Under the pieces are notes generated by a model. That model made no database searches and had not been told where the DNA came from. It saw only the letters and a list, made by a program, of their open reading frames with translations. A program made the translations under genes and the position numbers. 64,000 bases of DNA from Todiramphus chloris collaris (Eukaryota > Chordata > Aves > Coraciiformes > Alcedinidae), in NCBI GenBank assembly GCA_025345505.1, contig JANVCC010000270.1, positions 1,180,760 to 1,244,759 of the forward strand, in the 5' to 3' direction. Below are positions 9,839 to 21,640 of this stretch, one piece after another. Numbering within the stretch: position 1 is the stretch's first letter; each line of letters begins with the position of its first letter.

Positions 9839-12800
9839 CTAAGGACTGTAGCACTCATTTGATTGCACATTTCAGGGTTTTCACTGAAATTCTGAACCTG
9901 CTTCAAGCTCCCACATCGAGGACGGTGCAATAAAGTTCTTGGAAGGTGACCTGCTGTAGTGCTGGCAGGCGGTTGCACTGGGCAGAGGGGAACAACCTTC
10001 ACAGCACTCCACATTTCACGCCCCAAAGGGTGGCCTCTCCTTTAAACATTGCGTTCAGTTCTGGTTTCAGATTTTATCAAGGTTTGCAAGAGTAACCCCT
10101 GGGTAGATACTTTCTGCAACAGTGACTGGGTGCCATTTCAGCAGCTGCATCATGGTATCATCCTTGGTAATTGGTAAATCTCAGCTGCAGCAGGGATAAC
10201 ACAGACCCTGCAACCACCTTCTACTACCCAGTGAGCGCTCCAGGAGCATTCATGCTGTTACCCACACAGAGCAGGCACAGAACTGCCTGTACTTTATTAG
10301 AAAGTGCTGTGATTTTGCCCACAGTTTAGTCTTAAAAAAAAAAAATTAAAAAATTTTAAAAACCCAACCACCACCACTGAAAAATAACCCAAACCAGCTT
10401 CCCTTGTGGTTTTCAGAGCCATGTTTCCATTATGTCATTTTAAACGAATGAGGCTGAGCATTTGTTGTGACTCTGGAACACCAGGGCCACGCTCTGCTTG
10501 CACACAGAGCAGCTGAATAGAGTTTCAAGTCTACATCTCCACTTAAGGGTGTATTTTCATCTTGTTCAGCATAACCACAGCGCAGGTCTTTTTTCATTTT
10601 TATTTTTTTTTTCTCTTTCCAAGATAAAGTATAACACTTAATATTTCCATCAGGACACTACCATTTTACTTTTTCTTCCTGGAATGCAGAAAGCTTAATG
10701 TATCACTGACTTTCTTTGTTCACTTTGAAGAATCATATCTATTTTCTGGGGATATACAAAAGCCCAGCACTTCCAGAATTTGTCTCAAGCCTTCCCCCCC
10801 CCACCCCCCCCAAAAAGAAGGAATAGAAGCAATGTAAAAGATTTTCCTGGGCACTAAGTTACAAGTAATTTACACTTGAAATCTGTAGTTAGAGAAAGAA
10901 AATCTGCTGTCACCGGTTTCTGAACAGTGGAGTCACTGACCAAAAGAAGTCAAAGCAGGGCAAACAGGGAGAAAAGCCATGGTTTCCACAGCTACAGATG
11001 TAGTGAAGCATGAATTATGGCTGATGAAGTACCTCAAACCCCCAAACAGGCAATCAGCATATCGCTGGCAATTGGCGTTTGATTGTAATCGCCGGTGGCA
11101 GGGGACAGTTTGGGGGATATCCAGCCTCCCTCCCCTTCCCAGCATCCCCTTTAAATGCAGTGTCAGTGCCTGAAGGTAGGAGCCCAGCAACTCTGCAGCC
11201 AGGGGTGAGAGCAGGACATTCCCAGAAAGCTGCGTGCCTCACAGCAGTGGTTGCACGTCTATCCACACCAATCCTTTCTATCAGCTGCTTGAGCATGGTT
11301 ATCCTTAAAATAACCTTAACATATATGCTTTTTTTTTTGTATTATCTAATCAGAAAGAGTGGCAGGATTTTAAGGAAAGTGCATTAAAAAAAAATTAAAA
11401 TCTACAACACTCAGCTAGTGTGAATTTTGATGGCTTTATACACACACTGTATTTTTCACCGGGGTCTAGGATGCAGCAAGGTAGAAAAAGTCCTGTCCCT
11501 TAGCTATTGATTGTGCTGGGAAGTTGACTTCTCCAGTTCCTTCCAAGGTGAACCCAAAAGAGAGCTGGCAGAGTGAGGTGCCACCCTCCTTCCCCTGCAT
11601 CTCAGCAGAGTGGGGCTGGGGGTGAGGATCTGCAGAGCAGAGCCCCAGCGAGCACAGCTCCCTCCTGCCCTGCTCTCCTCGGCAGGCAGCAGAGAGCCCA
11701 GCACATCTGGGGCTGGAGCTGTCAGGAGAAAAGGGACCACTTCTCCTGACCCAGGGATGCTGTGCAGGAGAGGCAGCAGAAAGGAGACAAGAGCTTTGAG
11801 CACTGATACATCAACCTCTTCTAACTCTTCACTTTTTTCTTTACTTTTTTTTTTTTTTCCCCCCTTCACTTTTTAGGGGAGGATGAGAGGAACCAGAGCA
11901 TGCCCTGGGGATCTTCAGCGTGGGCTGTGCTGCCAAGACCCGGCCAATACCCCGGAGAGAGGCGATCTGCCTGAAATCCCTCTGAGGCCATCAGGAGTCT
12001 GTATCCCTTTGGGCCTGACGAGAACAAAGTTTTTACAAGGCTCTGGAGAGACTGTGAAAAATAACATTCGACTATTTAACTGCATGTCCTTCCTGCCGGC
12101 GGGGGAAGAGGATCAGTCTGCCCTCCTGCTCGCAGAGAAGTTCCAGTCCCTACACACAGCGTGGGAAGAGACATCGTGCTGAAAGACCATGAGTCTCTAC
12201 CAGCGTTTACATACAGAAAAACCCCCCTTGCTCTTACTTCCTATCAGCTGGTAATTAATAGGATCAGTCTGTAAAGCCCTGCTTGGGACTCAGCCTGAAA
12301 AGAATTGGGTGATACTGTGTGTTCTGCCGGCTGTACGTGACAGACAGGTATTTGGACACACTGGTTGTTTTCCAGGAAACTGCAACCTATTTTTTATTTA
12401 TGATTTCCCCCTCCAAGAGAGGAAAAAAGTATCTATTGACTAAATCCTCCATCAGAATTTTAACATTTAATCCCCAAGGCCAGAGCAATTACGTTCCCTT
12501 TTCCTTTGCTCTCCGCTGCCCTCCAGCTGGGTTGTAAATTAGCAGACGGAGGTGCTAAATTTAGCAGAATTAGTGTGCACAAGTACTAATTAAACTAGTC
12601 ACGACAGCCACTGCCTTCATGGGCGATGCCTTCCAGGCATCCCTGGGAAAGAAAATGTGTGAATTTACAGGCTTTCCAAGGAGCTGCACTGGGGGAAGAG
12701 CCATGCTCAGCTGTCCTGACAGGGAGGCAACCTGGCCCCTTGGGTTTGTGCTACCTGGGTGTAAGTCCCGTGAGCCCCAGCCCACCTCACTTCTTTCGAG

Positions 12801-13019
12801 CTCACCTCGGAAAACATCTTCCTGTGCTGCAGCAGAAATAGCAGCAGCGTGGTGGAATCCAGCAGCAAACTAAAAAGATATGCAAATTAAAACAATCTTT
12901 TCTTCGACTTCTACTGCAGATGCGGTCTGGGGGCACTGCGTTCAAGTGAGGCCTTTACTGAGTTTTTTTACTTTTCGTAGAAGATGGCAAAAATGAAAAT
13001 TCTCTGAGAATTTCTACCA
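9839..13019. other. No gene confirmed; homopolymer tracts
   Basis: Apart from the adjoining frame at 9817-10026, I see only low-complexity tracts: a C-run at 10794-10811 (one A interruption), a T-run near 10601-10612 and a T/C tract near 11846-11864. The GC-rich stretch at 11580-11780 supports overlapping frames on both strands that look like shadows. Confidence 0.5.
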
Positions 13020-13458
13020 AAGAAGGGCAACGGAGCTGGGGAAGGGGCTGGAGCAGGAGCCTGGTGAGGAGCAGCTGAGGGACCTGGGCTTGTTCAGCCT
13101 GGAGCAAAGGAGGCTGAGGGGAGACCTTCTGGCTCTGACAGCTCCTGGCAGGAGGCTGGAGCCAGGGGGGGTTGGGCTCTGCTCCCAAGGAACAAGGGAC
13201 AGGACAAGAGGAACCGGCCTCAAGTTGCCCCAGGGGAGGTTTAGGTTGGAGCTGAGGAACAATTTCTTCCCCTCCAGGGCTGTCCAGGGCTGTCCCAGGC
13301 TGCCCAGGGCAGGAGGGGAGTCCCTGTGATCCCTGGAGGGGTTTCCAAGCCATGGAGCTGTGGTGCTGTGGGACATGGACAGTGGTGCCTGGCCGTGCTG
13401 GGGCAGCAGTTGAACTCAGTGGTCTCAAAGGTCTTTTGCACCCTAAAGAAGTCTATGA
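13020..13458 (+). mobile_element. CR1 LINE, 5'-truncated copy
   Basis: In sense orientation the block runs through GAGGAGCAGCTGAGGGACCT, TTCAGCCTGGAGCAAAGGAG, GGTTTAGGTTGGAGCTGAGG, the CAGGGCTGTCC repeats and GTGATCCCTGGAGGGGTTTC to an end near TCTATGATTG. It is colinear with the copies at 296-840 (opposite strand) and 30852-31268 and clearly of the same subfamily. The frames on both strands (for example 12955-13428) are repeat sequence, not genes. Confidence 0.88.
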
Positions 13459-13869
13459 TTGCAGTAGCAAAGAGACCAGCCCATTATTCCATTGAGCAGC
13501 GCTGAATTTTAGATTTAAGCTACACCAATGGTTTCAGCAACCGCATCATTCACACACATTTTTAAAAAATAAATTATTTTTCTTAAAATTCCATCTCTTT
13601 AAGCTAAAATGCCACAAAGGAGAGCACACAATGGCTTGCTCTTCTACAGAAAGAACACTGTAACATCTGGTTACAAGTCCATGACAGACAAACACGCGGG
13701 AGCTTCCTTGCCTGTACGCCCTGGAAAGTCACAAAAAGGCAGGAGCTGCTGCACCACGGAGCAAGAACCTCGCTGGTATTTAAAGGATCATCAATACAGC
13801 TGAATTCAAAGGGATGGAGTTTCTAACTTCCCTTGGCAGCATGCAACCTAAGTGCAGTTAAAAATACAG

Positions 13870-14310
13870 CCGGCGGGTTGCGAAGCGGAGGGTAATGCGC
13901 TGCCAGCAGTTCAAGGTTTGTGCTGCGGCACGCAGAAGTTGCACACTGGGCAGTTTCAGGTTTTAGTCCTGGCGGGAGGACCGTGAGATTTATAGGAGGT
14001 GACAAAAGTGATTTTGACCCACCGTCCCTTCCTGCAGCTAACACCTTTGCCCTTCACGCCATTGCTCTTGATGAACGTTTGCGGCACGAGGAGCTGGGAA
14101 TAGCACGGGTCCGGGTCCGGCACCCGCACCACCCTCGCAGCGCAGAGCCGCTCGCTTCCAAACACGCACGCTCAGGCAGAAAGCTGGCGAGCCCTCCCCA
14201 CGGCCCTTCACTCGGATTAGATGGAAATCGTTCCCTAGATTCCTCAGCAGGCTTCCCGGGAAGTGCTGCTGGCTATTGCACGTGCAAGTGTGGCCGCAGA
14301 GCGTGCTTTG
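13870..14310. promoter_or_regulatory. Intergenic CpG-rich block
   Basis: By eye there are roughly thirty CpG dinucleotides in about 440 bp, near the number expected from base composition, while flanking sequence is CpG-poor. It contains GGGTCCGGGTCCGG-type repeats and no exon I can support; the 200-codon plus-strand frame begins at a GTG, not an ATG. It could be a distal promoter or an enhancer CpG cluster. Confidence 0.45.
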
Positions 14311-16311
14311 TTTTCTCGTGTCTGTGGAAGTGGCTGCACCATCATCCTGCCTCCAAAGCACACCCTGTGCCCTCCACTTGCAGATGTAATTCAGCACTAG
14401 TCACGTCTTGGCAATACAATATTTATTTTCTGTGCACCTTTTGGCACCTAAGCCAGTTTTCTATGGGAGCTCTGCAGAGGGCACAGCTACAGACACCCAT
14501 TTCTTCCACGTGGAGTCTCTGATCTAAAGGATCAGTTCATCAGCTCATTCCCCAGTAAGGATGTTAACACAATCTTGCCTACTTATCTAGCATCCATTTC
14601 CTCAAAATCCACGGAAGTTTAGTATCCTATCTCAAGCACCTCCATGAAGTTTGAATGAAAAATCCCCAATAAACTCAAGAATAATTGTGCAGGAAGACAG
14701 ACAGATGACATGACTGTACAAGCTTTGCTTATCTTAAGAAACCAGGCTACAAAACCCACAAACAAATGCAACAAAGACAGCAGAGGCAACCTCCCTCTCC
14801 CCCAGGTCTGTGAGCAACTACATCCTTCCTTTCGATTAAGAAAAGCGGTGTTTGTCCCAAAGGAGAGGAAGAAAACACAATGTGAAAAGCAGCCTGGATA
14901 GGAAATATTCTTAGCAGGCATAAAAAAAAAGCATAGCAATTCCAAGTTCTTTCTTTCACCCGTGAAAAACCCTTTTTCCTCCCAGGAGTCACTCACAATA
15001 CCGACCAAAAGCCCTCAGCAAGGTGTTCTCACACTGTGCTGGATGGCTTTGGACCACACCAGAAAGCAGCCCTGCCCTCAAAGCCTTGCAGTCGAGATGG
15101 GTTTGCTGGTTTGAGGGCTGTGGGTGCCAAAGCCCTTTGACCAAGGAGTTTGGTAACACACAGGGGCACTGCTTTTCATCTGTACCCATCCCAGGGAAAC
15201 CTGCTCACGCCCCTGTGAGCACTGATGCCACCGGCAGCACACACACCTCTCCTGCTGCTGCCAAACACACACGGATGCTGCCCATGTGCCTCAGCCCTGG
15301 GCTTCGGGGTGGGAGACCATGTAGCAGCCCATCACTTCCTTAGGGCCATGGCCCTGGGGTGCCCGCTTCCCCACAGCCAAGAGGCTGCTCCACGGCTTCA
15401 CTGCCTTCAGCAATCTCATAGATGCAGTCCTGGGGCGAGGCAGCAGCTTGCACTGACAAACTCCCTGTGCTAGAAAAGTCCTGACATCTCTTCAAACCAC
15501 TCTGAAATCAAGTTTCTCCACTTCTGACAGGCTGAGCTTTGCTTTTCCCAACATGCTTCTGACGTCCTCTGTTTGTAGTTGGGAGAAGACAGAAAAAAGC
15601 AACAACAGGAAGAAAATTGTTGTGCAGAGACGAACCCCAGAAATGTAATCTTTCTATGTCAGTGAAAACTTACCCTCCTCTTTTGTTATTTGGATAATAA
15701 ACCCTTCAGCAGGCTTACGCTACCTGGCAACCACCAACAAAACAAGAGCTGCTGCTGGCTCTGGTCAATGCTCTGCTTTGTGCCGGTTTGCAGACCAGTA
15801 TGAGCTCGGCATCCTAATCTGTTTTAGGTGAGGTTCTCCATCACCCCTTCCTTTCACTTGCCTTATTAAATCCCACATCAGGCACAGCTCCTGTGAGCTG
15901 AGCCCCACTGTACAAGATTCGGGCAGGCTACCACATGCGTGTCATTTCTCACCTGCACTGGATCCCAAATACTGCAAATTCACATTCCCGAATTTCTCTT
16001 CTTTCCAGGTGGATTTTAGCCTGCAAGTTCTGCACGGTAAACTGAGAAGCTACCAAGAAGCTTTCACCATCCTGCTTCATCCCACAGTTAAACTCACTGA
16101 CACCATAAAACAGCATCCAGGGGATGGTTGAGAAGCTGTATGCATTTAGATCAGCACACGGTTATGATTACAAGCCTCACTACCCAAATGCACCAGCCTA
16201 TATGCAAAAGCCTGGAGCTGTGGTTATCAACTAGATCTTAATGAGACTAAAGGTTAACAACGTTGTGATGTTACATGTTTCCACAGTTTTGCATCTTGTG
16301 TCATATGTTTG
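14311..16311. other. No gene seen
   Basis: Single-copy sequence. The frames at 14619-15008 and 15023-15343 have no recognisable domain. Confidence 0.5.
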
Positions 16312-16336
16312 CCCAGAGTTTGCCTCAAACTCTGGG
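16312..16336. repeat. Perfect hairpin, 11-bp stem and 3-nt loop
   Basis: CCCAGAGTTTG, loop CCT, then CAAACTCTGGG. The arms are exact. The stem is too short for a typical miRNA precursor. Confidence 0.92.
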
Positions 16337-17399
16337 ACTTCCTTATTTACTGCAGTATTGCCAAGTTACAGGAATAGAAGTCTGTGAAAAACGTGCCGTC
16401 AGAAGAGCAAACAAGCTTGGTGTTTCTGGGATTATCTTTGCCTTTTATGTAGGAACAGATTATATTTCCAGTAAAAACCTGTAGGTCTTCTAATGATGCA
16501 CTTCAGCTCCTGATTGCCCCAAGTGCACACTGCAGTTAGATCAAGACTGCACATTTGTAAGCCGAGTCCCTAAAACTTCACATGGAGCAGTAAAATCTGC
16601 CAGGGGAGAAGTAAATTCTGGGGGTTTTGTCTCCCCAGATTTTTTTTTTAGTCCTTAGCTTATAGATAAATCAGGAAAAATAGACATGTTTTTCAAGCCT
16701 AGACAGCTCAGCAAAGATTTATGCTCTATCTCCAACCTCAGTCAAAAAGAAACAAAGAGGATTTATAAGGAATGAGATGAAGATAAGCACCAAAAATGTC
16801 ATAATGCTGTAGGATGAATGGGCCGGTCTCTCGGAACTGTATACTCAGTGATGCACATCCTAAAAAAAAATAAAAAAAGTTAAATAACTGAAAGTTTTTC
16901 AGAAGGGAATAACAGGGGCAGTCAAAGACCCAGAAAGGCTCAGGTTAAAGTGGTTAAATCCCTCGAGTTTTTTTGCTCTAATGGGAGATGAAAAAGTATA
17001 ACAAATTATGAATGATTCAAGGTGTTGAAATCCTGTTCTTCCTAATTAGCAACATAGCGGCAAAGGGACAAGTGGTGGCTCTAAATGTGACGGCTCTGGT
17101 GTCCTGAGAGAAGTCAGGCACTTCACCAAGAGCAGGGAGCTTGGTGGCCCAGGGCTCTGGGGAGCACGGCAAAATTCAGAGAGACTGCGCTATTTACGTG
17201 GCTCCTGAGAATAAAGTTACAAATCATGATGCAAGCTGAAGAAGAGAGATTAAGGAGCAACGACCCTCTCATGAAGGTGCTGCACAAGGGGCTGGCACCT
17301 CGCTGCAGAGCTGCTCTGTGTGGGCCACTGCTGACGTGGGCACGGGCAGCTCAACTCTGACCCCACCTCTGAACACAGCACTTGGAGCTGCTCGGTTAA
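16337..17399. other. No gene seen
   Basis: AT-rich single-copy sequence with a short A-rich run at 16861-16878 and no coding signal. Confidence 0.5.
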
Positions 17400-17780
17400 T
17401 GCAGCAGTAGTTTGTGTATCAACTGTGTCCATTAAAAAACAATTAGGTCCTGATTTCTTTTATCTTTATGGTCTCTGATGGGGGAAAATTATTCAGTCAA
17501 TTAGCTGTTGATGCTGCACCAGCAGCTTTTTACTTGAATTTCCAGGTAGACAAGCCCGGCCAGATTGTATTATTGTTAATGAGTAGACCTTGGAGCACGT
17601 CAAAGACATCCACGTTCCCCAAAAGTATCGTTAATAACATTGGTTGAGCTAAAAGAAGAGTTCCAATAGACTTAATGAGCCACTTTGCAATTAATCACAT
17701 TATTTTCCAAATATTATTATTTCATTCCCTGCAATGAAAGAGAGACCATTAGCTGAATACCTACTGAGGACGGCACTTAT
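17400..17780. promoter_or_regulatory. TAAT-dense enhancer-like block (candidate conserved noncoding element)
   Basis: Many homeodomain cores (TTAATG, TAATGAG, CAATTA, ATTAATC), paired AT-rich clusters such as GCAATTAATCACATTATT, and few repeats or homopolymers. The block has no frame of note and stands out from its surroundings. Function and conservation are inferred from texture only. Confidence 0.35.
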
Positions 17781-17987
17781 AAACAGGAAAAAGCTGATTA
17801 AGGCCACCGCGTTTTAGAGAGATTGTGAGATCACTCTTTATTTTACAAAGCAGAATGCTATGGACAGTGACAAATTGTTGTAATTACAGTGCATCAACCA
17901 CTGGATGCGATGTGTTCAGGTAAAAAAAAAAATGTTAAAAATATGGATTTTTCCATCTCCAACTGGGCAGGGCACTCTGCAGCATAA

Positions 17988-18005
17988 GCAGCAGCAGCAG
18001 CAGCA
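17988..18005. repeat. Short (CAG)n run
   Basis: About six GCA/CAG units on the plus strand. It lies in a minus-strand frame I do not believe is coding. Confidence 0.85.
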
Positions 18006-18545
18006 TCACTAAAGATCCTCCAGAAGCGACCCAGTGTCCTTGGCTGCAGCTGAGCCAGGCCAGCAGGCAGGGACGTGTCTGCACCGGGGCAAGTGAGGGC
18101 AGGAATCGACTGAAAGGAGAATTTCAGCTCTTGTTTTGCCACTGCTCTATTAGTGGGTTTTGTGATTGAAACAAGGAGTTCCCAAGTGTGTGTGGCAAGA
18201 AGATCCTATTCATTTTAAGCATCTCTCATCTGACTAACTCACTTTGTAATCTAAAATTAGACAGTCCCAGAGGAATATAATCTCTTTTGGTCTCCTTTTC
18301 TACTGATGTAATAATATTTGCTCATAAGAAATCACACAGAGGCATCGAGCCCATCATGCCCGTAACTCAGCTCAGCCTCACCTTTGCTTGCCTGCCTCCT
18401 CAGTAGTCACTCTGAGGTCAGCTCAATGTGTCAACAGCCTCAGGTGTTGCATCATTGCCAAAGAGGGATGGTGAGAAGCAATGAGACAGGATTTACTGGA
18501 GGTTGCATCATTCTTTCAGGTTTTTCTTCAAGAGCTAGAACACAG

Positions 18546-18573
18546 GCTAGCTATGAGCAGCTAGCTATGAGCT
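18546..18573. repeat. 14-bp tandem duplication
   Basis: GCTAGCTATGAGC followed by A or T occurs twice with period 14, immediately before the CR1 fragment. Confidence 0.88.
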
Positions 18574-18665
18574 CCTCACCACACTTGTGCCCTTCCCCAG
18601 CTCCACTGCCCTTCTCTGGATGTGCTCCAGCCCCTCAAGGTCCTTCTGGGAGTCAGGGGCCCAAA
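18569..18665 (-). mobile_element. CR1 LINE fragment
   Basis: It matches, on the minus strand, the upstream part of the 296-840 copy: the CTCCTCACCAC, TTCCCCAGCTCCA, CCCTTCTCTGG and TCCTTCTGGGAGTCAGGGGC landmarks occur in the same order. Both ends are truncated. Confidence 0.8.
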
Positions 18666-18864
18666 TGGAGACAAATCACTCATGTTAATCCTAATGCAAA
18701 AGGAGAATGAATTAGTCTACAGTCTTCAATGAGATACCAGATACTACTTTATCTGTGGCTTTCCTGCCTCATTCAACACAAGGAGCGAAACGCACTCACT
18801 TAATCAGCAGTCATTCAATATTTTGTTTTCCTTCTTGTCACTCAGCACGTAGCCCTTGGCTTTC

Positions 18865-19245
18865 CTTACAGAGCGCGGTTCGGAACCCACTGTGGGGACA
18901 AAGTGGTATTTTCCTCTTGGCCCGGTCCTCGCCGCAGATGGCTATGGTACCCAGGGGCTTTGGAGCATTAACAAACTCCCTCCCGCAGTCCCCCTGCGAT
19001 GCCACGCTACCCTGGCTCTGCAGAGCAGCGGCTGTCGCACGGGAAGAGGCAGCTTCCTGGAAAGGTCGGAAGGCGCACATTCCGAGCGTGTGTTCTGCTA
19101 GCTTCAGTTTAAATTTTTAGGGTTTAGTGCTTCCCAGCGAGCCTGCAGATGGGCACCCCCGGAATGCCAGCTGGGCGCCCGCGGTAGCGGCAAACCCTCT
19201 GCAGCACCTTGCAGGAGCCCAGGCGGGGAGGGGACCAAAGGTTCC
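18865..19245. promoter_or_regulatory. Intergenic CpG-rich block
   Basis: About twenty-five CpG dinucleotides in 380 bp by eye. The overlapping frames on both strands are typical of GC-rich noncoding DNA. No splice or start signal supports a gene. Confidence 0.35.
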
Positions 19246-20039
19246 TTTCCCTTCTACCAGTGCCTGCCTCACTCCTCACCTGCCTTCTAGCTTCTGCTGT
19301 TAGTGAAAAGCAAGTAGAAAACAAGGATTCAGAGTGGAAGGGGATGTGTGGAAGGGACCCGGAGGCTGTCTTGCCCCCTCCCTTCCCCCGCCGCAGCCCG
19401 ACTCAGCCCTGCCTTTTCCCCACCCCATCCTCGTGCTCCGAGGGCTGGCCATTCCTCCGTCTTTCCAGGTGCCCCTGTGCCAGCATTTTGCTTCTTGCAG
19501 AGCTTGCAGTTTCTTTAGGAGGTCTAACTCACATCTCCTTGATACGGCTCAAGCCTTTTGTCCTACCCACTGCCGACAGAGAGAGCAGACCAGTCCTCTC
19601 TGGGAGGAACTGGCCTCTTCCCACAGCTCCAGCTTCTCACCAGAGACACTCTCTGCACTCACAGTCCTGCTAGAACAACAGCACGTGATCCCATGAGAGT
19701 CGTGGCCACAGTAGATGGGGGTGGGATGAAAGGAGGAGCAGACCCAGATTTGGCAGGTGTCCTCCAGACAGCACCCAGCCAGGCCTGTGCTGCCCAACGA
19801 GGTGGTCTTTTCACATCATCCTTTGTACGACTGTCCCCCCACGTGCCTATTGCTCTTTATGAGGCCATTTCACACGCGTAGCTTAGCAAGTGCCACAGGA
19901 GTTCAGAAGCTGCTGCAACAGGCATCTCTGCAGCAGCCAAACAGCACCCAGCCCGCGACAGCCCTTCCCAGAAAAAGCAACCGGAGCATTGTCTGAAGTT
20001 CTCCAACTCCCTCTTTGATGCTTCAAGCACATGCTTCCT

Positions 20040-20220
20040 GCAGTGCTCTTAAACAAACACCCAGTTTAATTTATCAGCCACTGACAGTCGCGTGTTTGAT
20101 GCTGATTAGCAACTCCACATTAAACTAAACTTTATGTCCGAGCCATTCCGCCGTGTGTCTGGCCACAAACTGATGGCCCAGAAGCAATTGTGCTCTTTTA
20201 ATTCTACCTCATTTTCTCAG
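20040..20220. promoter_or_regulatory. Enhancer-like block (candidate conserved noncoding element)
   Basis: Contains TTTAATTTATC, a TGATTAGC core, TTAAACTAAACTTTA and an ACAAACTGATGGCC segment, and ends with TTTTAATTCTACC. It is non-repetitive and non-coding. The mix of homeodomain cores with moderately GC-rich motifs is typical of developmental enhancers; this is inferred. Confidence 0.32.
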
Positions 20221-21175
20221 AGCAGAGCTGAAGCTGTGGGAGGCTCTCTCTGGGGAGAGCCTTTACTGCTCACATTAGCAAAGTTACCAGCAAAGGAGTA
20301 GAGCAGATCCTTGTAACCGCCAGGGGGAAAGGAGAAATAAAATCACCCGTCATTGGATTTCAACGCGGCTGGTACCATCTGGTGTAGCTCAAGAGCTGGT
20401 CTGGTTATATTCAGCCAGCGGGATGCTCTTCTGGCAAGAGTTTAAGAGTTCAGCAGGAGAACTAACCCGCTATTCAAGGTGAATTTTATGAATGCCAGAT
20501 AGTAAGGAACAGCTTGCAAAATCAATCTTGAAATCAGCTGCCCCAAGGCTCCCCACCACTACTGTCTGTTTCTTCAGCTGCAGAATGAAACAGCAACAAG
20601 TTCCCCTCTGTGAAGCTCTGCTCAGTGGAGATCTCCACGCTGATTGCCTCATCCTTCCCCGGGCTGAGCCCCGATGCGAGGGCTGGCCTGCTGCCGGGGG
20701 AGCGCTGCCTGGATGCGAGGTGCACCCGCGGCTTGCGCTGAGCACCCGTCGGGTGGGAGCCTTGAGCTGGTAAGGACAGGAGGGGAGAATTCTTTTTAGG
20801 TGTTTAATTCTATAGAAAGAGCAACAATTTGTGTAGTTGACTACGCTCAAGTGAAGCTGAGTTTGGCTTAGGCAAAACACAGGAAACTCCCAGAGCTTGT
20901 GGGTACAATCTGCGTTCAGCCTTTCAAGGTGTTTGTGTTCTGTGATACAGTTCTAAAAGCTTGCACCGGTAATTTGATTGCCCCGGAGTCAAACCAAACA
21001 CTTAACCCATCAGCACACACCTCAACAAGAACCTTTCTACTGCTGTATCATCATCCCACACATGCAAAAGAGCTGATATTCCAGAGTCCCTCAGCTAGAG
21101 GAGTGGATGAATATTCAAATTCTACTGGTACAGATTCATTATTGTTAATACTAAAGAGCCTGAGGGTGCAAGCTG

Positions 21176-21213
21176 TAAAGGGAAAGAAGGAAAGAAAAAA
21201 AGAAAAAAAGGAG
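21176..21213. repeat. Polypurine tract
   Basis: GAAA/GGAA units with adenine runs, almost pure purine on the plus strand. Confidence 0.85.
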
Positions 21214-21567
21214 CCTTTTAACAATTTATGCTGGAAACTTTTCAAGTTATCTGATATAACCCATTTCATGGCTGCTTGTAGAAAACTCTCTAACAGTTCA
21301 CGCCCAGAGATGTTTACAACAACCAGACGAGTAGTTCTGCCAGTTCAGCACTGGGAACTGCTTCTTCTGAGCTTCAGCAGCTTCTTCAGGTCCTGCCAGC
21401 TCCTGCTCTGGACACTGTAAGCAACACAGATACCTGTGCTGATGGGGTGGTGCTGATGGGGACACCTCAGATTCTGACCAGAACTGAAAACCAGGCTGAG
21501 CTTCCAGTTCTGATTTTGAACCTCCAGTCCCAATACTCTGACTTTAGATTTTGCCCCAGACTTGTGG

Positions 21568-21640
21568 CTTTTTTTGTTGGTTTTTTTTTAATACGTTTGT
21601 TTGGTTTGGTTTTTTTGTTTGTTTGGGGTTTGTTTTATTC
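21568..21640. repeat. T-rich (GTTT)n low-complexity tract
   Basis: GTTT and GGTTT units with T-runs. It may be the reverse complement of an old poly(A) tail, but no retroposon body is recognised. Confidence 0.85.

Noticed and set aside
12955-13428. Paired long frames on both strands
   Set aside because: They are translations of a CR1 LINE 3' region, which is noncoding.
13920-14522. 200-codon plus-strand frame over the 14-kb CpG block
   Set aside because: Starts with GTG rather than ATG and lies in CpG-rich DNA; no domain.
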